From: an uncultured Collinsella sp.
Lineage (GTDB): Bacteria; Actinomycetota; Coriobacteriia; Coriobacteriales; Coriobacteriaceae
Length of the DNA stretch: 28,854 nucleotides
Reading direction: 5' to 3'
Assembly: GCA_902495545.1 (NCBI GenBank)
Contig: CABUXM010000018.1
Span: 1-28,854, forward strand
Shown: positions 1 to 7,686 of the stretch, piece by piece
How the letters are laid out: every line of letters begins with the position of its first letter
How positions within the stretch are numbered: position 1 is the first letter of the stretch
The notes under the pieces: generated by a model
Told to the model about the DNA's origin: nothing
The model's input: the letters and a program-made list of their open reading frames with translations, nothing else
Databases searched by the model: none
Made by a program: the position numbers and the translations under genes

Positions 1-257
1 ATCCAGTGCTTGTTGAAGGCGTTGACGACGTACTGCGAATCGGAATGGACTTCGACGTCGCAGGGGCGGTTGAGTGCCTCGAGCGCCACGATAACGGCCA
101 TGAGCTCCATGCGGTTGTTGGTGGTCTTGGCGTAGCCGCGCGAAAGCTCGGAGGTGAAGGTCTTGCCGGCGGGGTTGGTGTATTTGAGCACGGCGCCGTA
201 GCCGCCGCGTCCCGGATTTGACCGGGCCGAGCCGTCGGTATAGATGATGACCTTCAC
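1..257 (-). CDS. rnhA: Ribonuclease HI, N-terminal part (runs off the window)
   Basis: RNase HI cleaves the RNA strand of RNA-DNA hybrids in the cytoplasm. The reverse-strand reading from a GTG at 257 gives 85 residues before the window edge. The catalytic carboxylates are visible: Asp8 in TDGSARSNPG, Glu51 in NNRMEL and Asp73 in HSDSQYV, in the usual order and spacing. The GTG start is chosen because an AAAGGA site lies just upstream, and the ATG overlapping it is followed at once by a stop codon. The C-terminal part with the last catalytic residues is outside the window. Gene order suggests it follows lysR on the same strand with a gap of about 60 bases. Confidence 0.9.
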   Translation of the reverse strand, partial: MKVIIYTDGSARSNPGRGGYGAVLKYTNPAGKTFTSELSRGYAKTTNNRMELMAVIVALEALNRPCDVEVHSDSQYVVNAFNKHW

Positions 258-320
258 ATGGTTCCTTTCGTTGGGTATGTTTCGTGCGAGTGACCATTGT
301 AGCGCCATGCCCGCCGGGGG

Positions 321-1259
321 CTAGCAATTTACGATTTCTACCCCGTCTTCCGACAGTTGGTTGGCATAGATGATGCGGTTGAGCTCGTCGAGGTATTGCT
401 GCAAGAGGGGAGAGGGCTTGCGGTCGTCATGCATGATGTAGCCCACATGCATCGTCGGGGCGTCTGCCAAGGGGATCGAGGCCATGCCCCACTGCATTTC
501 GCTGGAGAGTACGCCGGTCGACAGCGCATAGCCGTTCGAGGTGATAAGCAGGTTGGTGAGCGTCCCGCGGTCGGATACGCGGATATTGCGGTTGCAGGGA
601 ATATAGCTAAACGGTTCCTCGGCGTAATAGAAGGAGTTCGAGGTGCCCTGCTCAAAGCTGTAGCGCGTATAGGGCGTGAGGTCGGCAAGGGACAGCTGCG
701 AGCGGCGTGCAAGCGGGTGGCGTTCGCTGACGAACACGTGGACTTTTGCATCAAAGAGGGGATGAAAGCTCGCCCGGGCATCGGTAAAGGCCTTCTGCAA
801 GACACGGGTATTAAAGTCGTCCAGATAGAGGATGCCGATGTCGCTGCGAAACGCGCGCACGTCGTCGATAATCTGCGCTGTGGTGGTCTCGCGCATAATG
901 AACTCGAACTTGCTGTCGCGGCAGCGCTCGACGACGTTGACAAAGGCCTCGACCGAAAACGCGTAGTGTTGGGCCGAGATGGCGAGGCGGGCCTGAGGTG
1001 TACCGCCGTCCTCGTAGCGGGCCTCGAGCATGTCGGCCTGCTCTACGACCTGGCGCGCATAACCCAATAGCTCGGTGCCGTCGTTGGTGAGTGCAACACC
1101 GCGGCTAGAGCGCGTAAAGATTTCGATATGAAGTTCCTGCTCTAGGCTTTTGACGGCATTGGAGATATTGGACTGTGCCGTATAGAGGCGCTGGGCTGCG
1201 GCGTTGATCGAACCTGACTCTGCCACGGCGATCAAAAAGCGAAGCTGCTGGAGGGTCAT
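321..1259 (-). CDS. LysR-family transcriptional regulator
   Basis: This is a 312-residue protein of normal LysR length. The N-terminal winged helix-turn-helix is clear (residues about 1-60: LQQLRFLIAVAESGSINAAA, then AQSNISNAVKSLEQEL and FTRSSRGVALTNDG), followed by a periplasmic-binding-like effector domain. An AAAGGA site precedes the ATG. It is divergent from metY, with a 7-bp-arm dyad (TGTTATC/GATAACA) between them, placed where a LysR activator would bind for metY and close to its own start. I infer control of metY and itself, with a sulfur metabolite such as O-acetylserine or O-acetylhomoserine as possible effector; the ligand cannot be read from the sequence. The effector domain is not close enough to a named member for a gene symbol. 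Confidence 0.9.
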   Translation of the reverse strand: MTLQQLRFLIAVAESGSINAAAQRLYTAQSNISNAVKSLEQELHIEIFTRSSRGVALTNDGTELLGYARQVVEQADMLEARYEDGGTPQARLAISAQHYAFSVEAFVNVVERCRDSKFEFIMRETTTAQIIDDVRAFRSDIGILYLDDFNTRVLQKAFTDARASFHPLFDAKVHVFVSERHPLARRSQLSLADLTPYTRYSFEQGTSNSFYYAEEPFSYIPCNRNIRVSDRGTLTNLLITSNGYALSTGVLSSEMQWGMASIPLADAPTMHVGYIMHDDRKPSPLLQQYLDELNRIIYANQLSEDGVEIVNC

Positions 1260-1278
1260 CGGCGCCCGTCCTTTCGAG

Positions 1279-1301
1279 TGTTATCTATAAAACCGATAAC
1301 A
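1279..1301. promoter_or_regulatory. LysR-type operator dyad between lysR and metY
   Basis: TGTTATC and GATAACA form perfect 7-bp arms around a 9-bp AT-rich spacer, which fits the T-N11-A pattern of LysR sites. It ends 19 bases before the metY -35 box and lies 20 bases before the lysR start codon, so one protein could activate metY and repress lysR. Confidence 0.6.
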
Positions 1302-1320
1302 AGTTAGCGCTTTTAAGTGA

Positions 1321-1349
1321 TTGACCGAGGGAAACAATGCTCGTACTAT
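1321..1349 (+). promoter_or_regulatory. metY promoter
   Basis: TTGACC (1321-1326), a 17-bp spacer and TACTAT (1344-1349) form a good vegetative promoter. Transcription would begin near 1356, leaving a leader of about 175 bases before metY. Confidence 0.65.
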
Positions 1350-1368
1350 TCAAAACACACAAAGGCGG

Positions 1369-1480
1369 TAGGTAATTAAGCCGACCACGGAACCGGGATG
1401 CGAAAGGAGGCCCGCATATGAATTGCTTACCAAGACGAATGCCGGGCTCCTGTTTGCGCCCGTCGGCGTAATCAGGAGAC
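1369..1480 (+). promoter_or_regulatory. Structured 5' leader of metY
   Basis: Several mutually exclusive pairings can be drawn. GGTAGGTAATT (1369-1379) pairs with AATTGCTTACC (1420-1430) with two wobbles. The 1405-1417 region pairs with 1439-1451. TTAAGCCGAC (1377-1386) pairs with GTCGGCGTAA (1462-1471) with one mismatch, and CTCCTG pairs with CAGGAG. The first two could form a pseudoknot. I do not recognise a SAM or T-box consensus. Confidence 0.4.
1418..1471 (+). CDS. Candidate metY leader peptide (17 residues)
   Basis: The ORF reads MNCLPRRMPGSCLRPSA. It has a near-perfect AAAGGAGG site at 1403-1410, seven bases before the ATG, and lies inside the predicted metY transcript. Two Cys and two Met codons in 17 are suggestive for a gene of sulfur amino-acid synthesis. 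The SD is predicted to pair with CTCCT at 1447-1451 inside the ORF, and CTCCTG (1447-1452) can instead pair with CAGGAG (1473-1478), so translation of the ORF could change the leader fold. No classical terminator follows, so control of metY translation is more likely than transcription attenuation. The function is inferred from position only. Confidence 0.45.
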   Translation: MNCLPRRMPGSCLRPSA

Positions 1481-1532
1481 AGCCACTTACTTCTCTTGCT
1501 CTTATTACTTTTATTCGATCAAGGAGATCATC

Positions 1533-2843
1533 ATGAGTCAGTTCATCAACAACCCCGAGCACACCTTTGGTTTCGACACCCTGCAGCTGCACGTTGGCCA
1601 GGAGAGCGCCGATCCTGCATCCGACTCCCGCGCCGTGCCTATCTACCAGACCACGAGCTATGTTTTCCGCAACTCCCAGCACGCCGCCGACCGCTTTGGT
1701 CTTGCCGACGCCGGTAACATCTACGGCCGTCTGACCAACTCCACCCAGGGCGTCTTCGAGGACCGTATCGCCGCCCTCGAGGGTGGCGTGGCAGGTCTTG
1801 CCGTCGCCTCTGGCGCCGCTGCCATCACCTATACCCTGCAGGCTCTTGCCCAGGCCGGTGACCACGTGGTGGCTCAGAAGACCATCTACGGTGGTTCCTA
1901 CAACCTGCTGGAGCATACGCTCTCCCAGTTTGGCGTCGAGACCACGTTTGTCGATGTCCATAACGTGGAAGAGGTCGAGGGTGCCATCAAGGACAACACC
2001 ACGGTCATCTATCTCGAGACGCTCGGCAACCCCAACTCCGACATCCCCAACATCGACGCCATCTCCGAGATCGCCAAGAAGCACGGTCTGCCGGTTGTCG
2101 TCGACAACACCTTCGGCACCCCGTATCTGTTCCGTCCGCTGGAGCATGGTGCCAATATCGTCGTCCACTCCGCAACCAAGTTCATCGGCGGCCACGGCAC
2201 CTCGCTGGGCGGTGTGATCGTCGACGGCGGTAACTTCGATTGGAAGGCGAGCGGAAAGTACGCCCAGATTGCTGAGCCCAACCCCTCCTACCACGGTGTC
2301 TCGTTTGCCGAGGCTGCCGGTCCCGCCGCCTTTGCAACCTATGTCCGCGCTATCCTGCTGCGTGACGAGGGCGCTTGCATCAGTCCGTTCAACGCCTGGG
2401 TCCTGCTCCAGGGCACCGAGACTCTGTCGCTGCGCGTTGACCGCCATGTCGAGAACACCAAGAAGGTCGTTGAGTTTCTGGCTGGTGACAGCCACGTCGC
2501 CAAGGTGAACCACCCGAGCCTGCCTGAGCACCCCGATCACGAGCTCTATCAGAAGTACTTCCCCAACGGCGGTGCCTCGATTTTCACCTTTGAGATTAAG
2601 GGCGGCCAGGAGGAAGCTTGGAAGTTCATCGATCATCTGCAGGTGTTCTCGCTGCTCGCCAACGTGGCCGACGTCAAGTCGCTCGTCGTGCACCCGGCTA
2701 CCACCACGCACTCCCAGCTCTCTGCCGAGGAGCTCGCCGAGCAGAACATCACGCCCTCCACGATCCGTCTTTCCATCGGTACCGAGAACGCCGAGGATAT
2801 CATTTGGGATCTGAAGCAGGCCTTCGCCGCGCTGGACGAGTAA
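1533..2843 (+). CDS. metY: O-acetylhomoserine sulfhydrylase (aminocarboxypropyltransferase)
   Basis: This PLP enzyme converts O-acetyl-L-homoserine and sulfide to homocysteine and acetate in the cytoplasm, feeding methionine synthesis. At 436 residues it matches the long MetY length rather than the shorter MetB/MetC length. The fold-type I Cys/Met metabolism signature is present, with the PLP lysine at Lys216 in VHSATKFIGGHG. Other family landmarks are the PIYQTTSYVF start, SGAAAITY and VVVDNTFGTPYLF. An AAGGAGA site precedes the ATG. The gene is monocistronic, with a leader containing a small ORF upstream and a strong terminator downstream. The divergent LysR gene is the likely regulator. 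Confidence 0.95.
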   Translation: MSQFINNPEHTFGFDTLQLHVGQESADPASDSRAVPIYQTTSYVFRNSQHAADRFGLADAGNIYGRLTNSTQGVFEDRIAALEGGVAGLAVASGAAAITYTLQALAQAGDHVVAQKTIYGGSYNLLEHTLSQFGVETTFVDVHNVEEVEGAIKDNTTVIYLETLGNPNSDIPNIDAISEIAKKHGLPVVVDNTFGTPYLFRPLEHGANIVVHSATKFIGGHGTSLGGVIVDGGNFDWKASGKYAQIAEPNPSYHGVSFAEAAGPAAFATYVRAILLRDEGACISPFNAWVLLQGTETLSLRVDRHVENTKKVVEFLAGDSHVAKVNHPSLPEHPDHELYQKYFPNGGASIFTFEIKGGQEEAWKFIDHLQVFSLLANVADVKSLVVHPATTTHSQLSAEELAEQNITPSTIRLSIGTENAEDIIWDLKQAFAALDE

Positions 2844-2903
2844 GGCGACTTGTGCAAGGACCCCTTGCGACTCGATAGGTATAACTGCATAAAATGCCTG
2901 CTC

Positions 2904-2944
2904 AAGGCGCCTGTGCGAACAATGGTTGCACAGGTGCCTTTTTT
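2904..2944 (+). terminator. Terminator after metY
   Basis: AAGGCGCCTGTGC (2904-2916) pairs with GCACAGGTGCCTT (2928-2940) with one wobble pair. The stem is followed by a run of Ts. Confidence 0.85.
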
Positions 2945-3155
2945 GCATAGAGAGGGTGCAAAAACAGGGTTTTAGGCACGCTTTATGCATTCGAGTTGTG
3001 GAAAACTCCTGTTAAGAGGATGTGAGTTTTACGCAATTGACGTGCGCCTTTTGAGTAAAACCGCAGGTCGCGATTTGCTCGGGGTACTATGCAGCGCGAT
3101 CGAATCACACGCAGCTCAAACGCAGCAAAAACACACTACGGAGGTTTCCAGCTAC
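2945..3155. other. Gene-free leader between metY terminator and secreted-protein gene
   Basis: The gap from the metY stop to the next start is 312 bases. Apart from the terminator I see no convincing ORF. The long reading frame that runs through it into the next gene lacks a ribosome site at its first ATG. GTACTAT near 3084-3090 is a possible -10, but no matching -35 was found. The GGAGG at 3140-3144 is the ribosome site of the next gene. Confidence 0.4.
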
Positions 3156-3932
3156 ATGAGGATCGATTCACGAAAACCGAAAGCCGCCGCCCTTTCCGCC
3201 GCTCTGACCGTGGCACTTTTGGTGGGCGCCGGCGCAACTGATGCCCACGCGGCAACACTATCCGATACGGTCGGATCTACGCCGTCCGAGGCGACGCTGG
3301 TGCAGCCCGTTGACTACCGCGGCGATGGTTATGGCTCTATGCAGGAGTGGAATGCCTCGATGGGGGCAAAGCGCGACTCCCTGGAGATGCGCGCTCAGAT
3401 CATTATGAATATGTATGGCGACTATGCTACCGATGACGAGCGCGCTGTGTTGCAGGGCTGCATCGACGGCGCGAGTAGCCTGTTGACGATGGGGGAGGTC
3501 GACGCCAAGTCGACCGAGCTCGACGAGCTTCGCTCTACGCTAGAGGATGCCAAGCGCGAGGCGCTCGAGGCTGCCGCAGCCGAAGCCGAGGCCGCTGAGG
3601 CCGTTCAGGCTTCGTATTACAACGCCGGCTCCGGCTCGTCTTACGCGTCTGCTGCGTATTACGCGAACGGCTCGGGCCTGACGCGCTCGAGCGGCGTCAA
3701 TAACTATAACGGCCGCCGCGAGACTTATTACAGCAGCAACGTACTCTACCATCACCGCACGGGCGAATGGACGCAGGATTCCGAGGGCTTTTGGCGCGAT
3801 TCCGATGGCTACTACGTCGTGGCCGCGGGCGATAAGGCCCAAGGCTCCACGTTTACCGGCTCCAAGGGTGAGTGCAAGGTCTATGACTCCGGCTGCGCTG
3901 CCGGAACCACCGACTACTACACTGGCTGGTAA
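3156..3932 (+). CDS. Secreted hypothetical protein, Ala/Tyr/Gly/Ser-rich
   Basis: The family is not recognised. The start at 3156 is preferred over the upstream in-frame ATG at 2985 because it has a GGAGG site and opens a standard signal peptide: basic start, hydrophobic core ALSAALTVALLVGAG, and AHA cleavage near residue 32. The 258-residue product has a mostly helical, acidic middle with an Ala/Glu-rich stretch (about residues 125-150), then a Ser/Gly/Tyr/Asn-rich low-complexity segment (about 155-195). The C-terminal part is rich in aromatic residues (GEWTQDSEGFWRDSDGYYVV) and has two cysteines (GECKVYDSGC) near the end, possibly a disulfide. No sortase motif or transmembrane anchor is visible, so it is probably released or held non-covalently at the surface. 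Confidence 0.75.
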   Translation: MRIDSRKPKAAALSAALTVALLVGAGATDAHAATLSDTVGSTPSEATLVQPVDYRGDGYGSMQEWNASMGAKRDSLEMRAQIIMNMYGDYATDDERAVLQGCIDGASSLLTMGEVDAKSTELDELRSTLEDAKREALEAAAAEAEAAEAVQASYYNAGSGSSYASAAYYANGSGLTRSSGVNNYNGRRETYYSSNVLYHHRTGEWTQDSEGFWRDSDGYYVVAAGDKAQGSTFTGSKGECKVYDSGCAAGTTDYYTGW

Positions 3933-3959
3933 TTATTCTGCATCACGGATATTTGGCGG

Positions 3960-4003
3960 ACGGGCGTCTTTACCGAGCTTTAGGGCAACGTAAGGACGCC
4001 CGT
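3960..4003. terminator. Inverted repeat after the secreted-protein gene
   Basis: ACGGGCGTC (3960-3968) and GACGCCCGT (3995-4003) form a perfect 9-bp stem with a 26-base loop. Only TTCT follows, so termination would be weak or factor-assisted. Confidence 0.45.
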
Positions 4004-4118
4004 TCTATGCATGCGCTTGAGCTAACAGAGCGCTTACCGTGGCAGTACGCCGCGCATATGGGCGCGGGGCACACTAGTTCATGAGAAATAAGGTCTTTCT
4101 CGTGGAGGAAGTGGTCTT

Positions 4119-4325
4119 GTGAACGCTCGAGATATCGCCATTGCCGCCGTCGCATTGGTGCTTGGCTGCCTTGGTCCTGCGGCCGCGCTCGTTGCGGGCA
4201 TGCAGGGGTCTTGTGGGGCTGCCTCTATCGTGGTCAGTGCGTTGGTCGCGGCCGCACTGCTGGGAAGTGCGGGTGTAGTCCTTTGTCGCGACGATGAGGA
4301 CCAGGCGTCGGAGTCGCAGCTCTAA
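4119..4325 (+). CDS. Small membrane protein, unknown
   Basis: This is a 68-residue protein starting at GTG with a GGAGGA site about ten bases upstream. It contains two hydrophobic helices (about residues 4-25 and 33-54) and ends in a short acidic tail (CRDDEDQASESQL). I recognise no family. It lies alone between the secreted-protein gene and a convergent panE-like gene, with an inverted repeat following. Its hydrophobic pattern and good ribosome site favour a real gene, but the assignment rests only on that. Confidence 0.5.
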   Translation: MNARDIAIAAVALVLGCLGPAAALVAGMQGSCGAASIVVSALVAAALLGSAGVVLCRDDEDQASESQL

Positions 4326-4362
4326 CCGTCGGGACATCGACTACTGGTTATAGATGAAGATG

Positions 4363-4400
4363 AAAGCCGCCGTAAGGGGAGTGCTCCTTGTGGCGGCTTT
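4363..4400. terminator. Bidirectional inverted repeat between convergent genes
   Basis: AAAGCCGCC (4363-4371) and GGCGGCTTT (4392-4400) form a perfect stem, with AAGG/CCTT able to extend it inside. It lies between the small membrane-protein gene (+) and the panE-like gene (-), as expected for a shared terminator. T-tracts are short on both sides. Confidence 0.6.
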
Positions 4401-4433
4401 GCTGTTGAGCCTGTTGACGTGGTGAGCCGGGCG

Positions 4434-5348
4434 CTACCAGCTTTTCTCGATATCGCGGATGCGCTGATAGAGCCAATCGTTTTGCGGCACTTGGATATCG
4501 TGTTTGACGGCCAGGCGGCAAATGGTGCCCGCGAACTCCTCGACTTCGGTTTTTCGTTGCGCGATGCGGTCCTGCGCCATCGAGGGCATACCGGTGGGGT
4601 CGATTCCCTCAATGAGGTGCACCATCTGCGTCAGGTCTGCCTCGGTCAGCTCAATGCCCTCGGCGTTGGCGACCGCAAGCGTTTCGCGCATGGCAGAAAC
4701 AAAGCAGCGACGCTGCTCGGAGCCCGGCTCCGTGGCGCTTCCGTAGGTCCCGCCGTAGGCCATGCACGTCTGGTTGATGCCGTCGTTGAGCATGAGTTTG
4801 GCCCACATGCGGTGCGCAACGTCGCTCTCGACGGTATGGGCGATGCCGCAGCGCGTGTAGAGCTCGTCGATGGCGGTGACGGTTGCGAGCTCGGTGCCGG
4901 CCGCCGCGCCAAAGCGGATTTCGCCCGCATTGGTAAAGGTGAGCTCTCCGTTGAGGAACACGGCGTCCATGCCCTGGCAAATACCAAGAACGGTATGCTC
5001 CCAGCCAAAGCGCTCGGCAATCTTCTGCTCGCTCGTAATGCCGTTACACAGCGAGGCGATGAGCGTATTGGGTCCCACGACGCGCTCCATAGTCTTGAGT
5101 GCTTGGTTGAGTCCAGTCGTCTTGACCGTGAGAATGACCAGATCGGCGGGCGTTGCCTCGCTGGCGCGGACGGACTTGAGCGCACAGGGCTTGCCATTGA
5201 CGGTGAGCGCATCGCCCGCGTGACGCTCAAAACGGACGTCATCCATAACGTATTCGACGGCGTCGTTGCCGAGTGCCTGGGCGATCATACTGCCGTAGAG
5301 TAGCCCGACGCCGCCCTTGCCGATAAAGGTGACCTTGTTGATCTGCAT
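4434..5348 (-). CDS. 2-dehydropantoate 2-reductase family protein
   Basis: Members of this family reduce ketopantoate to pantoate with NADPH in pantothenate synthesis; many paralogues act on other substrates. At 304 residues the length is typical. The N-terminal nucleotide-binding loop reads FIGKGGVGLLYG (residues 8-19). It is followed by DLVILTVKTTGL, where the Lys of the usual VK motif is kept, and by SLCNGITSEQ, matching the QNG region in modified form. The C-terminal catalytic helix has WAKLMLNDGINQ, with the family Lys. Because the QNG and lysine regions are altered, I leave out the panE symbol: it may be a paralogue. GGGGAG precedes the ATG. The upstream cyclase gene ends about 120 bases away with its own terminator, so the two may be transcribed separately. 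Confidence 0.8.
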   Translation of the reverse strand: MQINKVTFIGKGGVGLLYGSMIAQALGNDAVEYVMDDVRFERHAGDALTVNGKPCALKSVRASEATPADLVILTVKTTGLNQALKTMERVVGPNTLIASLCNGITSEQKIAERFGWEHTVLGICQGMDAVFLNGELTFTNAGEIRFGAAAGTELATVTAIDELYTRCGIAHTVESDVAHRMWAKLMLNDGINQTCMAYGGTYGSATEPGSEQRRCFVSAMRETLAVANAEGIELTEADLTQMVHLIEGIDPTGMPSMAQDRIAQRKTEVEEFAGTICRLAVKHDIQVPQNDWLYQRIRDIEKSW

Positions 5349-5363
5349 GTGAATTATCTCCCC

Positions 5364-5393
5364 ATATAAAAGGCGCCCGCGTAGGGGGCGCCT
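5364..5393 (-). terminator. Terminator after the cyclase-family gene
   Basis: AGGCGCC (5371-5377) and GGCGCCT (5387-5393) form a 7-bp GC stem. Read on the minus strand it is followed by TTTTATA. Confidence 0.7.
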
Positions 5394-5471
5394 GATGGAT
5401 TGTATGCCGCCGGGACGTTTGGTGAGCGCGCGGGGCTGCTGTTAAGAAAAAGAAACTATTGCGCTGTGCGC

Positions 5472-6242
5472 TTATGCCGCAGGGCAGACCGCGAAAACGC
5501 GTGCGGGATATCCAACGCCATCGCGCACCTTGGGGAAGGTGCAGAAGATGACAGCGCCTGTGGCGGGAAGCTCGTCCAGATGGTCCATGACCTCAATCTG
5601 ATAGCGGTCAACCGAGAGGATGTACTGCTCGCCGGGGTAGGGGTAGGCGTCCTCACGCGTGGTGATGGTCGCCGGATCGGTATCTGCGGGCTCGTGGCCG
5701 ATGGCGCCGATATTGCGTTCCTCTACAAGCCACTTGATAGCATCGAGGTCCCAGCCGGGGTAGTGGGGCTGGCCGTCCTCGTCCTTGTTTTCCAGATCGG
5801 CGAGCTTGGACCAGTCGGAGCGGAAGGCGACAAAGGCGTCCTTGGGAATGCGACCGTGCTCGTCCTCCCAGGCTTTGAGGTCCTCGACGGTCAGGATAAA
5901 GTCGGGGTTTGCGGCGCATTCCTCGTGCTTGTCGATCACGCAGAGCGGATGCATAAACTCGATGGGCTCGATCTCGCCAAGGGAGCGGCCGTCGACATGG
6001 AAGTGGCGCGGTGCATCGACATGCGTGCCGTACTGCGAAGCGACCGAATACTGGAAGCAGCGCATGGGCGCGAGCATGTCCTCGGGCGTGTTTGGCAGAT
6101 AGTCGAAGAGCTTGGTGGACTCAAACGGCTTAAAGCCAAACCAGTGCGGGGTGTCGCACGAGAGCGTATGGGTGAGGTCGACCCAGCGATAATCGGTGCT
6201 TTTGAGCTGGGAAGCAAGGTTCCAAAGGTCGAGCGCGGGCAT
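5472..6242 (-). CDS. Cyclase family protein (kynurenine-formamidase-like metal hydrolase)
   Basis: This 256-residue protein carries the signature of the cyclase/formamidase family at residues 72-81 (GTHVDAPRHF), which holds the metal-ligand His and Asp. Members hydrolyse N-formylkynurenine, cyclic amides or related substrates in the cytoplasm; the substrate here is not readable. The region VDLTHTLSCDTPHW near the N-terminus is also typical. The start has AAAGGAG six bases upstream. The gene is followed on the same strand by the ketopantoate-reductase-like gene and is divergent from the aldo/keto reductase. No kynurenine-pathway neighbour is present, so a tryptophan role is not supported by context. 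Confidence 0.85.
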   Translation of the reverse strand: MPALDLWNLASQLKSTDYRWVDLTHTLSCDTPHWFGFKPFESTKLFDYLPNTPEDMLAPMRCFQYSVASQYGTHVDAPRHFHVDGRSLGEIEPIEFMHPLCVIDKHEECAANPDFILTVEDLKAWEDEHGRIPKDAFVAFRSDWSKLADLENKDEDGQPHYPGWDLDAIKWLVEERNIGAIGHEPADTDPATITTREDAYPYPGEQYILSVDRYQIEVMDHLDELPATGAVIFCTFPKVRDGVGYPARVFAVCPAA

Positions 6243-6405
6243 GGGCGACTCCTTTCATCGGGCTTTTTGCTGATGTTAAAGCGGTGCCGTGACGGCTCGA
6301 TTTCTGCTGCGTTACGATACGTTCTCGATTGCGATTCCACGATGTTTCGGCTGCGTGACCATTGTGTTTCGCCTTGTCGGGGCGCTGATGGCGAAGGGAG
6401 GGGCC

Positions 6406-7596
6406 GTGCAATACCGCGTTGACCCCAAAAGTGGTAACCGAATATCCGCTTTGGGTCTGGGCTGCATGAGGTTTCCCGGTGCGCCGGGACGTCCGGATGC
6501 GAAGACAGCCGATGCCATCATCTCCCGTGCGGTGGAGCAGGGGATTAATTATCTGGACACGGCCTATCTCTATCCCGGCAACGAGGCTTGCGTGGGCGCT
6601 TCGCTTGAACGCCTGGGCTTGCGCGACCAGGTTTTGCTCGCAACCAAGCTGCCGCATGCTTCGTGCAAATGCGCGGAGGATTTCGACCGGTTCTTCGACG
6701 AGCAACTGCGCCGCCTACGGACCGACCATATCGACTATTACCTCATGCACAACATTACCTCGCCCGCCCAGTGGGAACGCGTGGTGGCGTTGGGCATCGA
6801 GGACTGGATCGCGCGTCAAAAGGCGGCGGGGCGTATTCGCCAGATTGGTTTTTCGTACCACGGCAGCGCAGCGGACTTCCTGACGATGCTTGACGCATAT
6901 GACTGGGATTTTTGCCAGATACAGTACAACTATGCCGGCGAGCGTTACCAAGCGGGAACGGCAGGACTCATGGCGGCTGCGGAGCGCGGGCTCGCGGTGT
7001 TTGTGATGGAGCCGCTGCTGGGCGGGCGTTTAGCGGGCAAGCTGCCGCCACGGGCCCGCGCTGTGCTCGATAGTGCCCGTGACCCGCATTTGCGCACTCC
7101 TGCCGCCTGGGGTCTTTCGTGGGTGTGGAATCATCCTCAGGTGACGATGCTGCTTTCGGGTATGACCGATACCGCGCAGGTGGATGAGAATTCGTTACTG
7201 GCAGACCTCGCGTTGCCGAATTCGATGACTGCCAACCAGCTCGACACGATTGCGCGCGTGTTGATGGAGTTTGAGAAATCGAATCGCGTGCCCTGCACGG
7301 GATGCGGCTATTGCATGCCGTGCCCTAAAGGCATCAATATCCCTGGATGTTTTGCCGCCTACAACGCAAGCTATGCGCACAGCTGGTTTACGGGGCTGTC
7401 TCAATACTTTACGGCGAGCGCGGTGCGCACAAGCGAGCCCAAGTTGGTGAGCAATTGCGTCAAATGCGGCAAATGCGCGCGGCACTGCCCGCAGCACATC
7501 GATATTCCCGAGTGTCTCGACGATGTGCGCCGACGTTTCCAGCCTGGTCCCGTGACGGCGGTGCTTAAGGCCTTCGGCAAAACGCGCTCCTCATGA
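6406..7596 (+). CDS. Aldo/keto reductase with C-terminal 4Fe-4S motifs
   Basis: This oxidoreductase combines an N-terminal TIM-barrel aldo/keto reductase domain (about residues 1-280) with a C-terminal iron-sulfur segment. Visible AKR features are SALGLGCMRFP near the start, YLDTAYLYPGNE with the catalytic Asp and Tyr, ATKLP with the Lys, and YYLMHN with the His. The C-terminal part has CTGCGYCMPCP and CVKCGKCARHCP, each fitting a four-Cys cluster motif and suggesting electron exchange with ferredoxin-like partners in an anaerobe. The GTG at 6406 (396 residues) is chosen because the family usually begins with M-Q-Y-R; GGAGG lies four bases upstream. An ATG at 6388 is the alternative. Substrate is unknown. 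Confidence 0.87.
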   Translation: MQYRVDPKSGNRISALGLGCMRFPGAPGRPDAKTADAIISRAVEQGINYLDTAYLYPGNEACVGASLERLGLRDQVLLATKLPHASCKCAEDFDRFFDEQLRRLRTDHIDYYLMHNITSPAQWERVVALGIEDWIARQKAAGRIRQIGFSYHGSAADFLTMLDAYDWDFCQIQYNYAGERYQAGTAGLMAAAERGLAVFVMEPLLGGRLAGKLPPRARAVLDSARDPHLRTPAAWGLSWVWNHPQVTMLLSGMTDTAQVDENSLLADLALPNSMTANQLDTIARVLMEFEKSNRVPCTGCGYCMPCPKGINIPGCFAAYNASYAHSWFTGLSQYFTASAVRTSEPKLVSNCVKCGKCARHCPQHIDIPECLDDVRRRFQPGPVTAVLKAFGKTRSS

Positions 7597-7608
7597 CCCT
7601 TTTATAAC

Positions 7609-7671
7609 TTGCGGTGGAATAGTTCCTGTTTGCGGCAGAATAGGGACCAAACAGGAACTATTCCACCGCAA
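7609..7671. repeat. Palindromic element copy 1, upstream of the Gfo/Idh gene
   Basis: Two perfect 23-base arms (7609-7631 and 7649-7671) enclose a 17-base loop. A second copy lies at 8790-8852. They share the outer block TTGCGGTGGAATA, the flank CCTTTTATAACT and most of the loop (AATAGGG...ACC). The inner arm bases differ but stay paired. The right arm ends a few bases before the ribosome site of the next gene. Confidence 0.9.
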
Positions 7672-7686
7672 CTGAAGGGGGCTGTC

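Noticed and set aside
1369..1480. SAM riboswitch or T-box upstream of metY
   Set aside because: The conserved cores of SAM-I/IV and the T-box sequence are not found; reported only as a structured leader.
1350..2990. 546-residue open frame antisense to metY
   Set aside because: It mirrors the metY codons, has low-complexity Gly/Val/Asp composition and no ribosome site; a GC-bias shadow.
7618..7686. N-terminal extension of the Gfo/Idh protein (MRWNSSCLRQ...) and the similar one before nfo
   Set aside because: Both extensions are translations of the palindromic element. Real starts with good ribosome sites lie downstream at 7687 and 8874.
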